Source: 01-FULL-43-15b sp964472675
Lineage (GTDB): Bacteria > Patescibacteriota > Microgenomatia > UBA8517 > UBA10165
Length of the DNA stretch: 16,550 nucleotides
Assembly (NCBI GenBank): GCA_964472675.1
Contig: CAYYLO010000020.1
Coordinates: 1-16,550, forward strand
Direction: 5' to 3'
This document shows, in pieces, positions 7,993 through 14,798 of the stretch. The translations under genes were made by a program, and so were the position numbers. The notes below the pieces were generated by a model, which saw nothing but the letters and a program-made list of their open reading frames with translations, made no database searches and was not told the origin of the DNA. Position 1 is the first letter of the stretch, and each line of letters starts with the position of its first letter.

Positions 7993-8799
7993 ATGAAAAA
8001 GATATTATTTGGCTTGGCTACCAGCTTTGCTGTTTTTTTGCTGTTTGCACTTTTTGCCCAGGGTGCCTTTTTGGCATCTCCGGTCCCTGACACTTTGGAA
8101 TTCAGGCAAGCTTTGGAAGCGCAAAATATCGGGTCAGCTTTGGGAAGTCCAATTAAGTATGCGATAAGAAATGCAATTTCCTCAGGTGTTTCAATTGCTA
8201 CAATAGTTTTGCTTTTGCTCCTTCCTGTAGTTACGGCATTTATTGCAGGCGCGCGCCACCTTGTAGGTTTGCGCGGTTTTGGTATTTTTTTCCCGGCTTC
8301 TTTGGGGGTAGTTTTTGCCGCAATTGGCCCGATATCTGGAATCGCATTGTTTTTATTAATAGTTCTGATATCTACAGCTGTCCGGACATTTTTGAAAAAA
8401 ATTAAGGCCAGGCTTGCATATCTTCCTCGCATGTCGCTTATCCTTTGGCTTGTTTCCCTATCTGTTTTAGGTGTGCTTTTTGCCTCGCCGTATGTAACTG
8501 GTCTAGACTTTGCCAATATCTCAATTTATCCGGTTTTGATTATGGTTTTGCTGGTTGAAGAATTTACCCGTGTTCAGCTTGGGAAAAATATTGAATTTGC
8601 TGCGTCGTTAACTTTTGAAACGTTAATACTGGCCGTTTTGTCGTTCGTTATTTTATCATACCGGCCCTTGCAGCTTTTTGCGCTTTTGCATCCGGAACTG
8701 GTTTTGGCTGCTGCATTCCTTTTCGACGTTTTCTTGGGCCGCTATATGGGTCTGAGATTGTTGGAAATGTGGAGATTTAGAACATTGCTACGTAAGTAA
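7993..8799 (+). CDS. 7TM protein of the transglutaminase-associated family
   Basis: The 268-aa protein (from ATG 7993; GTG 7969 is possible) has an N-terminal signal anchor (about 4-28), a short extracytoplasmic loop of about 40 residues, and six or seven more hydrophobic helices. The C-terminal part matches the 7TM_transglut (PF14402-like) pattern: GFGIFFPASLGV, a YLPRMSLIL segment, YPVLIMVLLVEEF, and the closing HPELVLAAAFLFDVFLGRY then RLLEMWRFR. In the known family this membrane unit follows an inactive transglutaminase domain. Here only a short loop remains, so the large extracellular domain is missing. In other bacteria such proteins are encoded with RimK-like ATP-grasp ligases and retropepsin-like proteases, as here. 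A role in export or sensing of a ligase product is an inference. Confidence 0.8.
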   Translation: MKKILFGLATSFAVFLLFALFAQGAFLASPVPDTLEFRQALEAQNIGSALGSPIKYAIRNAISSGVSIATIVLLLLLPVVTAFIAGARHLVGLRGFGIFFPASLGVVFAAIGPISGIALFLLIVLISTAVRTFLKKIKARLAYLPRMSLILWLVSLSVLGVLFASPYVTGLDFANISIYPVLIMVLLVEEFTRVQLGKNIEFAASLTFETLILAVLSFVILSYRPLQLFALLHPELVLAAAFLFDVFLGRYMGLRLLEMWRFRTLLRK

Positions 8800-8859
8800 A
8801 ATTTTCAAATAGCAAACTACAAGATACAAACAAGCACCAAATCCAAAAAAACAAATTTT
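8800..8859. repeat. 'CAAGCACCAA' intergenic repeat, partial copy
   Basis: The 60-nt spacer carries AAGATACAAACAAGCACCAA and related A/C-rich words. The larger palindromic copy at 13490-13612 holds their complement (TTTGTTTGTATCTTGGTGCTTG). It seems to be half of that element, lying between two genes that are otherwise arranged as an operon. Confidence 0.5.
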
Positions 8860-10197
8860 ATGAAATTGTCGTCTATTCTCGGTCTTAATGCCCGAAACGG
8901 TCTCTTTGCCAATAACTCCTCAACAGGGAGGAAAATTGCGCGTTCCAAGATACTCACCAAACGTGTTTTGGGCAAGATGGGCATTCCGACTCCGGAACTT
9001 TATAAAGTTTTTAGAAAAAATGAAGACATTGTCAATTTTGATTGGGGCAAGCTTCCCCCCTCTTTTGCCTTAAAACCCAGCAAAAGTTCTTACGGTGACG
9101 GGATTATTATAATACGCAAAAAGTCAAATGATGGGAAAGCGTGGGTGACAACACAAAGAAAAAAGTTAAATTCTTCGGATTTTAATTTCCATATTTTAGA
9201 CATTTTAGAAGGCGCCTATTCTATCGGGAGTGTTCCGGATGTGGCCTTTTGCGAAGAGTATGTAGGAAGGCATAAAATTTTCCGGCGGTTTGCTTATCGG
9301 GGAACACCAGATATCCGTATTATGGTTTTTAACCGTGTCCCCGTGATGGCTATGTTAAGGTTGCCCACGCGCGAGTCTGGGGGTAAGGCTAATCTTCACA
9401 AAGGCGCAGTAGGGACAGGTATAGATTTGGAAACTGGAATAACAACAAGTGCGGTTTATCATGGGGAACCAATTTATTACAAACCAGGCACCCAAAACGG
9501 GGGGAATCGGAATTCGTATAAATTATCTGGTTTAAAAATTCCTCATTGGAACCATATTTTAGAAATTGCGGTTAAAGCGCAAATAGTATCAGAATTAAAT
9601 CTTGCGGGGATAGATATTGTTTTACACCCCGAGCGCGGCCCTTTGGTTTTAGAAATAAATTCCCAGCCTGGCTTGCAAATTCAACTTGCCAATCTTTCGG
9701 GTTTGAGAAAACGCTTGGAGCGTGTTGAAGATTTAAACATTCTAGACGCAGAACACGGTGTTAAGGTTGCTAAAGCGCTTTTTCATGGTAATTCTGGCTT
9801 GAAAAAGAGGTTGAAAACAGAAGAGTTAAGTGTTGGGATTTTTGAGAAAGTAAAAGTTAAAGGTAATGGCAAAAAAGGAAAAGTTTTGGCAGCAAAAGTT
9901 GACACGGGAGCAAAAAGCACAGCTATTGATCGCACACATGCTTGGAGTTTGGGGCTTTTGGAAAAAAATAATGTGCTTTGGGATCGCAAGTTTTTGAGTT
10001 CCTTAGGTGAGCAAAAAAGGCCTGTTGTCAATATCACTTTTTGGCTTGCAGGGAAAAAGATAACTACCCAGGCCGGAGTTGCCGACCGGAAAAGACTGAA
10101 AACTCCTATGATTATTGGCCGACGGGATTTAACAGGGTTTGTAATTGACCCAAATAAAACAAATCGGAATTTGTCTTCAACTTCGTATAAGAAATGA
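8860..10197 (+). CDS. ATP-grasp glutamate-ligase-like protein fused to retropepsin-like protease
   Basis: This 445-aa protein has two domains. Residues 1-295 resemble the 'alpha-L-glutamate ligase-related' ATP-grasp family (TIGR02291-like): LNARNGLFANN near the start, the lysine/glycine loop ALKPSKSSYGDG (70-81), DIRI (151-154), NLHKGAVGTGID (178-189), EIN (265-267, Mg/ATP site) and PGLQIQLANLSGLRKRL. Residues 325-432 are a retropepsin-like domain of the 'ATP-dependent zinc protease'/RimB-like type (PF05618-like), with VDTGAK (347-352, active Asp348) and MIIGRRDLTGFVIDP (417-431). ATP-grasp ligases form amide bonds using ATP, while retropepsins cleave peptide bonds, so the fusion joins a maker and a cutter. 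No SD is visible. The stop overlaps the next gene's ATG. Confidence 0.88.
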   Translation: MKLSSILGLNARNGLFANNSSTGRKIARSKILTKRVLGKMGIPTPELYKVFRKNEDIVNFDWGKLPPSFALKPSKSSYGDGIIIIRKKSNDGKAWVTTQRKKLNSSDFNFHILDILEGAYSIGSVPDVAFCEEYVGRHKIFRRFAYRGTPDIRIMVFNRVPVMAMLRLPTRESGGKANLHKGAVGTGIDLETGITTSAVYHGEPIYYKPGTQNGGNRNSYKLSGLKIPHWNHILEIAVKAQIVSELNLAGIDIVLHPERGPLVLEINSQPGLQIQLANLSGLRKRLERVEDLNILDAEHGVKVAKALFHGNSGLKKRLKTEELSVGIFEKVKVKGNGKKGKVLAAKVDTGAKSTAIDRTHAWSLGLLEKNNVLWDRKFLSSLGEQKRPVVNITFWLAGKKITTQAGVADRKRLKTPMIIGRRDLTGFVIDPNKTNRNLSSTSYKK

Positions 10198-11078
10198 AAA
10201 TTCTAATTTTGGTTGGCGGTGGGACAAAACATTTACAACCTTTTGTGAAAGCGGGAGTTTGGCTGGGAGTTGAAGTCGTGGCTGCTTCTTTTTCGCAACT
10301 TGAATACTCCTCTGGAGATTGTGTTTTAAGAATTAGCGGAGAAGATCTGAAAAATTTTGACGTGATTTATATTAGATTAGTAGGAGAACGCTCTGAAGAT
10401 GCAGCAATTGTTGCCCAGTACGCAGTTGAAAATAAAATTCCACTTGTGGACAGTATCTTTGCAAGGGGACCCGTGGCACATGCACCGCTTAAGAAATCGC
10501 TCGAAACTCTTTTATTAGTAAAAGCAGGAATACCTATGCCGTGCACAATCTTTGGATCGCTGGCACTTTTACTATTTAAAGCGCCTAAAGAATTTGGATA
10601 TCCCTTTATTGTTAAAGGCACGTACGGGAAACAAGGGCATGCCGTGTGGCTGGTTAAAGATAAAGGAGAGCTAGAGGAGATCAAGGGACGATTAGAGGAC
10701 TTGGAAAAAGAAGGGAAAAGGTTTTTAGCGCAGGAATTTATAAAGATCACACAAAGGGAAAGGGTATTTGTAATTGGCGGCAAGGTTATGAGTAGTGTGA
10801 CATTGCCCACAAAATGGCGGCGTTATGTACAAAGTCTCGATATCTCGCGCCTTGCAAGGGGTCCCCTTGCAGAACAGGAAACTTGCAAGTTGGCGGTTAA
10901 GGCGGCGAAAGTATTAGGAATTGATGTAGCCGGAGTTGATGTCATTCGCGATAATGAAACGGGGAAGGTTTATGTTTTGGAAGTAAATTCTGCTCCCCGC
11001 TGGGCAAAGTTTCAAAAAGAGACAGGGATTGAAGTTGAAGAGGAAATATTAAAGTATCTGACCACTTTAACCGGATAA
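10194..11078 (+). CDS. RimK-like ATP-grasp ligase
   Basis: The 294-aa protein has the RimK/ATP-grasp layout: an N-terminal Rossmann-like pre-ATP-grasp domain (KILILVGGG, 2-10; VIYIRLVGERS, 57-67), IVKGTYGKQGHAV with the ATP-binding Lys141 (139-151), AQEFI (179-183), GVDVI (247-251) and the metal-binding EVN (263-265). RimK enzymes add glutamate or other amino acids to a protein or peptide C-terminus, or make amino-acid-carboxylate amides. Its ATG lies inside the ATGA overlap with the upstream gene, so the two are probably translationally coupled and act on one product. The acceptor is not identifiable from sequence; ribosomal S6 is only one option. Confidence 0.88.
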   Translation: MKILILVGGGTKHLQPFVKAGVWLGVEVVAASFSQLEYSSGDCVLRISGEDLKNFDVIYIRLVGERSEDAAIVAQYAVENKIPLVDSIFARGPVAHAPLKKSLETLLLVKAGIPMPCTIFGSLALLLFKAPKEFGYPFIVKGTYGKQGHAVWLVKDKGELEEIKGRLEDLEKEGKRFLAQEFIKITQRERVFVIGGKVMSSVTLPTKWRRYVQSLDISRLARGPLAEQETCKLAVKAAKVLGIDVAGVDVIRDNETGKVYVLEVNSAPRWAKFQKETGIEVEEEILKYLTTLTG

Positions 11079-11090
11079 AGTGCCTTCAAA

Positions 11091-11119
11091 CAAAAATCCC
11101 CGCGGGATGCGGGGAATTT
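11091..11119 (-). terminator. Intrinsic terminator of the rplJ-rplL operon
   Basis: Stem CCCCGC (11098-11103)/GCGGGG (11109-11114) with a 5-nt loop. On the minus strand it is followed by ATTTTTG, a good U-tract about 50 nt past the rplL stop. On the + strand the tail is only AATTTC, so it would be a weak terminator for the convergent ligase operon. Confidence 0.75.
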
Positions 11120-11128
11120 CTGTATTAA

Positions 11129-11156
11129 GAGATCCTTCGCTGTTGCTCAGGATGAC
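11129..11156. repeat. 'GTCATCCTGAG...GAAGGATCTC' dispersed repeat
   Basis: On the minus strand GTCATCCTGAGCAACAGCG runs into AAGGATCTC, a very common short hairpin unit in this kind of genome. The adjacent ATGACAC supplies sequence next to the TGA stop of rplL. Confidence 0.6.
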
Positions 11157-11166
11157 ACGCCGAGTG

Positions 11167-11565
11167 TCATTTTAGCTCAACGGTAGCTCCTGCTGCTTCG
11201 AGCTTTTCTTTTGCAGCTTTTGCTTCGTCTGCTTTAACGTCCACTACTACTTCTTTAGGAGCAGCTTCGGCTAAATCTTTGGCTTCTTTCAATCCAAGAT
11301 TGGGATTGATTTCGCGCAAAGCCTTAATAACTGCAATCTTGTTTGTTCCTGCATTTGCCAGGACTACAGTTTGAACTCCTGCTCCGCCTGCTGCTGCTTC
11401 AGCACCATTTCCTGATGCCTCCCCATTTGCGGGTGCTGCCGGGGCTGCGGCTGCGACTGGCATTGCAGAGACTCCAAGTTCTTCCTGGAGAGTTTTTACC
11501 AGCTCGGCCACTTCCATTACGGAAAGACCTTTGATTTCTTCGACGAGTTTTTCTAAATTTGCCAT
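11167..11565 (-). CDS. rplL: Ribosomal protein bL12 (L7/L12)
   Basis: The 132-aa protein is the ribosomal stalk subunit that recruits translation GTPases. It has an N-terminal dimerisation helix region (LEKLVEEIKGLSVMEVAELVKTLQEELGV), an Ala/Gly/Pro-rich hinge (about 37-65), and the conserved C-terminal domain (KIAVIKALREINPNLGLKEAKDLAEAAPKEV). The start at 11565 is chosen because GGAGGTGA lies at normal distance; the upstream GTG at 11574 directly abuts the SD and would be too close. This is one of the few genes here with a strong SD. It follows rplJ with a 23-nt gap, is last in the operon, and is followed by a terminator. Confidence 0.97.
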   Translation of the reverse strand: MANLEKLVEEIKGLSVMEVAELVKTLQEELGVSAMPVAAAAPAAPANGEASGNGAEAAAGGAGVQTVVLANAGTNKIAVIKALREINPNLGLKEAKDLAEAAPKEVVVDVKADEAKAAKEKLEAAGATVELK

Positions 11566-11588
11566 GAAATTCACCTCCTTCGGTTGGG

Positions 11589-12107
11589 TTACCCTTGTGC
11601 TAGTTTTTTTGCTCTCTGGTCTAAGATATAAACTAGAGATTGTAAGTTAGCATTAAGTACGCCTACCAAACCGTATGCTGGTCCGATAAGTGTTCCGACA
11701 AGCTGGCCGTAAAGTGTTGTTTTGTTGGGCAATTTGGAAAGAATATCAAGTTTTTGGGCATCAATTATCACATTGTCAAAAACTCCGAATTTGAGTTTTG
11801 GTAAAGATTTTTCTTTAGCGAATTTTGCTAAGGATTGAAGGGGAGCAACTTCGTCATCTTTGGCTAAAACAATTGCTGTTGGGCCGTCTAATGCACCCGT
11901 GGGGACTTCGTGGTTTTTTCCAAGCGCCAGATTAAGCAGGGTGTTTTTTACTACGGTGAATGTCCCCCCAACTTTGTTCAGTTCTGCTCGCAAGGCTTGG
12001 AGATCTTTGACGGTTAAACCTTGATAGCCAACGACTGTTGCTGATTTTGCGCGAGTCAAGTTCCCTGAAAGAGTTTCCAAAACTTCAACTTTTTGTGCTT
12101 TTTTCAT
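11589..12107 (-). CDS. rplJ: Ribosomal protein uL10
   Basis: The 172-aa protein is the stalk base that binds 23S rRNA and carries L12 dimers. Recognisable are VVGYQGLTVKDLQALRAEL near the N-terminus, VVKNTLLNLAL, and GPTAIVLAKDDEVAP. The C-terminal helix (LNANLQSLVYILDQRAKKL) is the L12-binding segment. ATG 12107 is chosen: the open frame continues upstream to TTG 12146, but that part runs through the terminator hairpin of the leader. The usual upstream SD is not clear. An L10-type leader precedes the gene and probably mediates feedback by the L10-L12 complex. Confidence 0.95.
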   Translation of the reverse strand: MKKAQKVEVLETLSGNLTRAKSATVVGYQGLTVKDLQALRAELNKVGGTFTVVKNTLLNLALGKNHEVPTGALDGPTAIVLAKDDEVAPLQSLAKFAKEKSLPKLKFGVFDNVIIDAQKLDILSKLPNKTTLYGQLVGTLIGPAYGLVGVLNANLQSLVYILDQRAKKLAQG

Positions 12108-12250
12108 TTTTAAAAAGAAAAACCTCGGCATTACCGAGGTGTACAAAGTGCAGTAGCGGAATTTATTCCGCGCTTACACACTACGCGAACTGAAGTTCGC
12201 TATTACTTCCTCGGCGGGGCTTGCTTTTCTGCCCGCTGTCTTTGGATATA
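12108..12250 (-). promoter_or_regulatory. L10-type ribosomal leader with terminator before rplJ
   Basis: The minus-strand transcript carries AAAGACAGCGGGC...GCCCCGCCGAGG, matching the conserved core of the L10 leader family where L10(L12)4 binds. The leader ends in the hairpin ACCTCGG-TAATG-CCGAGGT (12140-12122) followed by TTTTTCTTTTT. GCCGAGG in the core can pair with CCTCGG of the terminator, giving an antiterminator, so control by attenuation is likely. A TACAAT at 12259-12254 with a weak TTGCGT at 12283-12278 could start the RNA near 12247, exactly where the leader core begins. Confidence 0.7.
12111..12140 (-). terminator. Attenuator terminator of the rplJ leader
   Basis: Perfect 7-bp stem (ACCTCGG/CCGAGGT), 5-nt loop, then TTTTTCTTTTT on the minus strand. 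It ends 4 nt before the rplJ ATG, so read-through is needed for rplJ-rplL expression from upstream. Confidence 0.75.
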
Positions 12251-12275
12251 CGTATTGTACTATATAAAAACTACT

Positions 12276-12986
12276 TTACGCAACAACGACCTTGATTGAC
12301 GGTCCCATAGTTGCGGCGATTACAGCTTTTTGAATATTGCGTGCGCCGACAGCATCAGTAATAACTTTGAAATTTTCTTCCAGCTCTTTCTCCGGCTGGT
12401 CAATTTTTCCGATTGTGGTATGGACAAGCGGAGCCTTGGCCTCAGACTTTACTTGCAAAGAATTACCGCCAAATTTTTTGGCTGCCTCTTCGGGATTGTC
12501 CGAAATTGTTCCGTTTTTAGGATTGGGCATCAAGCCCCTTGGCCCCAAAATTCGAGCAAAAGGCACAAGTTTTGGCATCATCGAAGGATGCGCAATCAAT
12601 ACATCAAAATCAATTTTGCCACTTTGCATTTTTGTGACAGTTTCGTCGCTTGCCACCTCAACCTTTTTGGTTTTTCCGCATGAGTAGGGAAGATCTAAAA
12701 TTTTGTTAATGCTGCCTTTTGTTAAAACTATATGAAGTTGGACTGGTCCACCGAATTTTGCGTATGAAGCCACTTTAACTAATTGAAGTGCTTCAGGAAG
12801 TGGATAAGACTTTTCCGCGTCTACTTTACTTTTTGCTTCCTGGTACTTTTTGCCTCTGACTTTCTTAAGTTTGGCAAGTCGGGGAGATTTAGGGGAATTA
12901 GAAGTGCCAGCCTCCACAGCAACCCCAACTTTTTTTGGAGTTTCTGCTATCGAATCGTCAATTATTTTTGTTTTAGTTTTGGACAT
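12276..12986 (-). CDS. rplA: Ribosomal protein uL1 with N-terminal extension
   Basis: The 236-aa protein binds 23S rRNA at the L1 stalk and may also repress its own mRNA. The core starts near VRGKKYQEAKSKVDAEKSYPLPEALQLVK and includes ARILGPRGLMPNPKNGTISDN and the C-terminal AVIAATMGPSIKVVV. About 45 residues of lysine-rich, low-complexity sequence precede the core, longer than in E. coli but typical for Patescibacteria. ATG 12986 is preferred over ATG 12998, which abuts the AGGA of a dispersed repeat. The presence of uL1 argues against the Parcubacteria lineages that are known to lack it. It is co-directional with rplK, 68 nt downstream. Confidence 0.95.
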   Translation of the reverse strand: MSKTKTKIIDDSIAETPKKVGVAVEAGTSNSPKSPRLAKLKKVRGKKYQEAKSKVDAEKSYPLPEALQLVKVASYAKFGGPVQLHIVLTKGSINKILDLPYSCGKTKKVEVASDETVTKMQSGKIDFDVLIAHPSMMPKLVPFARILGPRGLMPNPKNGTISDNPEEAAKKFGGNSLQVKSEAKAPLVHTTIGKIDQPEKELEENFKVITDAVGARNIQKAVIAATMGPSIKVVVA

Positions 12987-12992
12987 ATTTTT

Positions 12993-13046
12993 CGTCATTC
13001 CTGCGGAGGTAGGAATCTATTTAGATAGTTCCCCGCTTTCGCGAGG
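12993..13046. repeat. 'GTCATTCCTGC...GGAATC' repeat between rplK and rplA
   Basis: GTCATTCCTGCGGAGGTAGG continues into AATC, followed by CCCCGCTTTCGCGAGG. It forms an imperfect hairpin that occupies nearly all of the rplK-rplA spacer and reaches the start region of rplA. Confidence 0.6.
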
Positions 13047-13054
13047 ATAACAGC

Positions 13055-13483
13055 TTATGTTGTCACTTTTACTCCCATACTCCTTGCTGTTCCCGCAACA
13101 ATTTTGGCTGCCGCGTCAACATCAGTAGTATTCAAATCGGGAAGCTTGGTTTCGGCAATTTTTCTCAACTGTTCTTGGCTTAAAACGCCAACAGGTTGTT
13201 TATTGGGCGTGCCGCTGCCTTTTTCAAGTTTTAATTCCTTCTTGATTAAAGCAGAAACGGGTGCAAGTTTTGTCTCAAAGGTAAATGACCGGTCTTCATA
13301 GACTGTAATGACCACAGGAACAATGTTGCCTTTTTGACTGGCTGTTTTTTCGTTGTAAGTGCGCACAAAATCCATAATCGGGATTCCATGTTGACCAAGA
13401 GCTGTTCCAACAGGTGGAGCAGGAGTTGATTCCCCGGCCGGTAAGTTTAGTTTAATTAGTGTTTTTATTTTTTTGGTTGCCAT
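13055..13483 (-). CDS. rplK: Ribosomal protein uL11
   Basis: The 142-aa protein matches the family length and sits at the GTPase-associated centre of 23S rRNA. The N-terminal domain has PAGESTPAPPVGTALGQHGI with the characteristic proline pair, and the C-terminal rRNA-binding domain ends in AAKIVAGTARSMGV. The start is fixed by MATKKIKTLIKL, though no SD is seen. It is preceded by a dispersed repeat and nusG, and followed by rplA. Confidence 0.97.
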   Translation of the reverse strand: MATKKIKTLIKLNLPAGESTPAPPVGTALGQHGIPIMDFVRTYNEKTASQKGNIVPVVITVYEDRSFTFETKLAPVSALIKKELKLEKGSGTPNKQPVGVLSQEQLRKIAETKLPDLNTTDVDAAAKIVAGTARSMGVKVTT

Positions 13484-13489
13484 ATGTTT

Positions 13490-13612
13490 AAAATTCCAAG
13501 CTCCAAATTACAAGAAACAAACAATTTTTCAAAATTACAAATCTCAAAATATATTGGGAATTTCAAGGTTTGTGATTTGTTTGTATCTTGGTGCTTGGGA
13601 CTTGCACCTTCT
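13490..13612. repeat. Large palindromic 'CCAAGCNCCAA' element between nusG and rplK
   Basis: The left half (CCAAGCTCCAAATTACAAG, ACAAACAA) is the imperfect inverted complement of the right half (TTTGTTTGTATCTTGGTGCTTG). The element of about 120 bp fills the nusG-rplK spacer, and a partial copy lies at 8800-8859. It is a MITE-like dispersed palindrome that would form a long hairpin in operon mRNA. Confidence 0.65.
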
Positions 13613-13620
13613 TGATTTTC

Positions 13621-14445
13621 TTATACTTTTGCAATTTGCAAAAAGTCTAATTCCACAGGTGTTTCCCTACCGAAAATGGACACCATAACCTTAACCTTTC
13701 CTCTTTCTTCATCCATCTCGTTAATTGTTCCCAAAAATTCTGTAAACGGACCGTCTGTAATTTTGACCGCCTCGCCGACAGAAAAACGAACTTTATATCT
13801 TGCCGCAGGGGCTGAAGTAAACTTCTCAATATTGGAAACTTCGGCTTTGGAAAGGGGAGTGGGTTTATTGCCTGCGCCCACAAACCCCGTTACTCCTTGC
13901 GTTGTACGGACAGCAAGCCAAGCGTCCTCGTCCAAAACCATCTTAACCAAAATATATCCCGGGAAGATTTTTTCTTTAACGGTAACTTTTCGTCCCGAGC
14001 GGATAACTACGCGGTCTTGAGTAGGGATTAAAACTTCAAAAACCTTCCCTGTCAAACTCATCGTCTCGATTCTTTGCCTTAAAGACTCAGCAACACGAGC
14101 TTCATGGCCGGAAGGTGTGTGGACAACATACCAGCGGGCGCGGGGATCATCAGTTTTGGAAATGACAATATGCCCGGAAAGCTTTTTTGAACCTGCGCCG
14201 CGTTCTTCCAAACCGGTAGCGGCTGTTGGAGCCGCGGTTGTGTCGGCTTTTGCGGCGGGAAGTATTTTGGATTCCTCTTCTGAAACACTTGTCATTCTGG
14301 CCGTAGAGCTCGCCTCGCTGCGAAGCGGGCCGGAATCCAATTGTATGGATCCCGCATCAGGTGCGGGATGACTGGAGGCTTGTTCCTCAGTTTTACTGAG
14401 TTCTTCCTCAGCTTCGACTGGCAAATTTTTTGTATCGTCAGACAT
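13621..14445 (-). CDS. nusG: Transcription factor NusG with repeat-derived N-terminal tail
   Basis: The 274-aa protein binds RNA polymerase and links transcription to translation. The NGN domain runs from about 104 to 205 (ARWYVVHTPSGHEARV, KIFPGYILVKMVL, TTQGVTGFVG), and the KOW domain from about 222 to 270 (FSVGEAVKITDGPFTEFLGTI). A NusG of E. coli type has about 180 residues; this one carries about 100 extra N-terminal residues, acidic and low in complexity. Residues about 25-52 are encoded by dispersed hairpin repeats inserted in frame. The start at 14445 (MSDDTKNLPVEAEEEL) has no SD. It is second in the operon, after secE. Confidence 0.95.
   Translation of the reverse strand: MSDDTKNLPVEAEEELSKTEEQASSHPAPDAGSIQLDSGPLRSEASSTARMTSVSEEESKILPAAKADTTAAPTAATGLEERGAGSKKLSGHIVISKTDDPRARWYVVHTPSGHEARVAESLRQRIETMSLTGKVFEVLIPTQDRVVIRSGRKVTVKEKIFPGYILVKMVLDEDAWLAVRTTQGVTGFVGAGNKPTPLSKAEVSNIEKFTSAPAARYKVRFSVGEAVKITDGPFTEFLGTINEMDEERGKVKVMVSIFGRETPVELDFLQIAKV
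14291..14372. repeat. Two dispersed repeats inside the nusG coding sequence
   Basis: 14291-14337 runs from GTCATTCTGGCC to GGCCGGAATCC, and 14347-14372 is GATCCCGCATCAGGTGCGGG followed by ATGAC, a perfect hairpin unit. Both are typical intergenic repeats of this genome, here read through in frame as residues about 25-52 of NusG. Confidence 0.8.
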
Positions 14446-14454
14446 ATCTGAAAA

Positions 14455-14535
14455 AAATTTTCAATTTCTAATTTTCAATGAATTTTCATTGATTCAATGA
14501 TCAATTGAGACATTGAATGAAAATTGTAAAATTGT
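14455..14535. repeat. A/T-rich palindromic repeat between secE and nusG
   Basis: AATTTTCATTGATTCAATG (14481-14499) is nearly the inverted complement of CATTGAATGAAAATT (14511-14525). The element fills the secE-nusG spacer and would form a hairpin in the operon mRNA. Confidence 0.5.
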
Positions 14536-14538
14536 AAA

Positions 14539-14721
14539 TTATTTAAATAACAGTTTATTCAAAACCGTTGTAAAAACGTAATCCAAACCCCCTATATATA
14601 ATCCTACAATTAGCGATATGGCAATAACCAGTACTGTTGCTTGGATCGTTTGAGCGCGTGACGGCCAGACAACTTTCTTAAGTTCGGCAATGACCTCGCT
14701 TAGGAACATTATCGGGTTCAT
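14539..14721 (-). CDS. secE: Preprotein translocase subunit SecE
   Basis: The 60-aa protein is the short single-spanning form of SecE that clamps SecY. It has the conserved cytosolic amphipathic segment FLSEVIAELKKVVWPSRAQT (6-25) and one transmembrane helix (about 28-50). ATG 14721 and ATG 14709 are both possible; AAGG lies 1 nt before the first and 13 nt before the second. It is the first gene of the secE-nusG-rplK-rplA-rplJ-rplL operon. A promoter and an attenuator-like hairpin lie just upstream. Confidence 0.95.
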   Translation of the reverse strand: MNPIMFLSEVIAELKKVVWPSRAQTIQATVLVIAISLIVGLYIGGLDYVFTTVLNKLLFK

Positions 14722-14730
14722 ACCTTAATT

Positions 14731-14759
14731 AAACAACAAAGCTCGCATTATTGCGAGCT
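14731..14759 (-). terminator. Intrinsic terminator/attenuator in the secE leader
   Basis: Perfect 8-bp stem AGCTCGCA/TGCGAGCT with a 4-nt loop (14759-14740), followed on the minus strand by TTTGTTGTTT. It lies between the predicted transcription start (about 14763) and secE, so it may attenuate the whole operon or stop read-through from upstream. Confidence 0.6.
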
Positions 14760-14769
14760 CTTGTCAAGT

Positions 14770-14798
14770 ATTTTAACACTGTCACTCTGGCTTGTCCA
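14770..14798 (-). promoter_or_regulatory. Promoter of the secE operon, -35 within a repeat
   Basis: TGGACA (14798-14793, 5 of 6), a 17-nt spacer and TAAAAT (14775-14770, 5 of 6). The -35 box is part of the dispersed 'TTCTGGACAAGCCAGAGTGAC' unit. The start is expected near 14763. Confidence 0.6.

Noticed and set aside
12108..12146. N-terminal extension of uL10 from TTG 12146
   Set aside because: The extra codons run through the leader terminator hairpin and T-run; ATG 12107 matches the family start.
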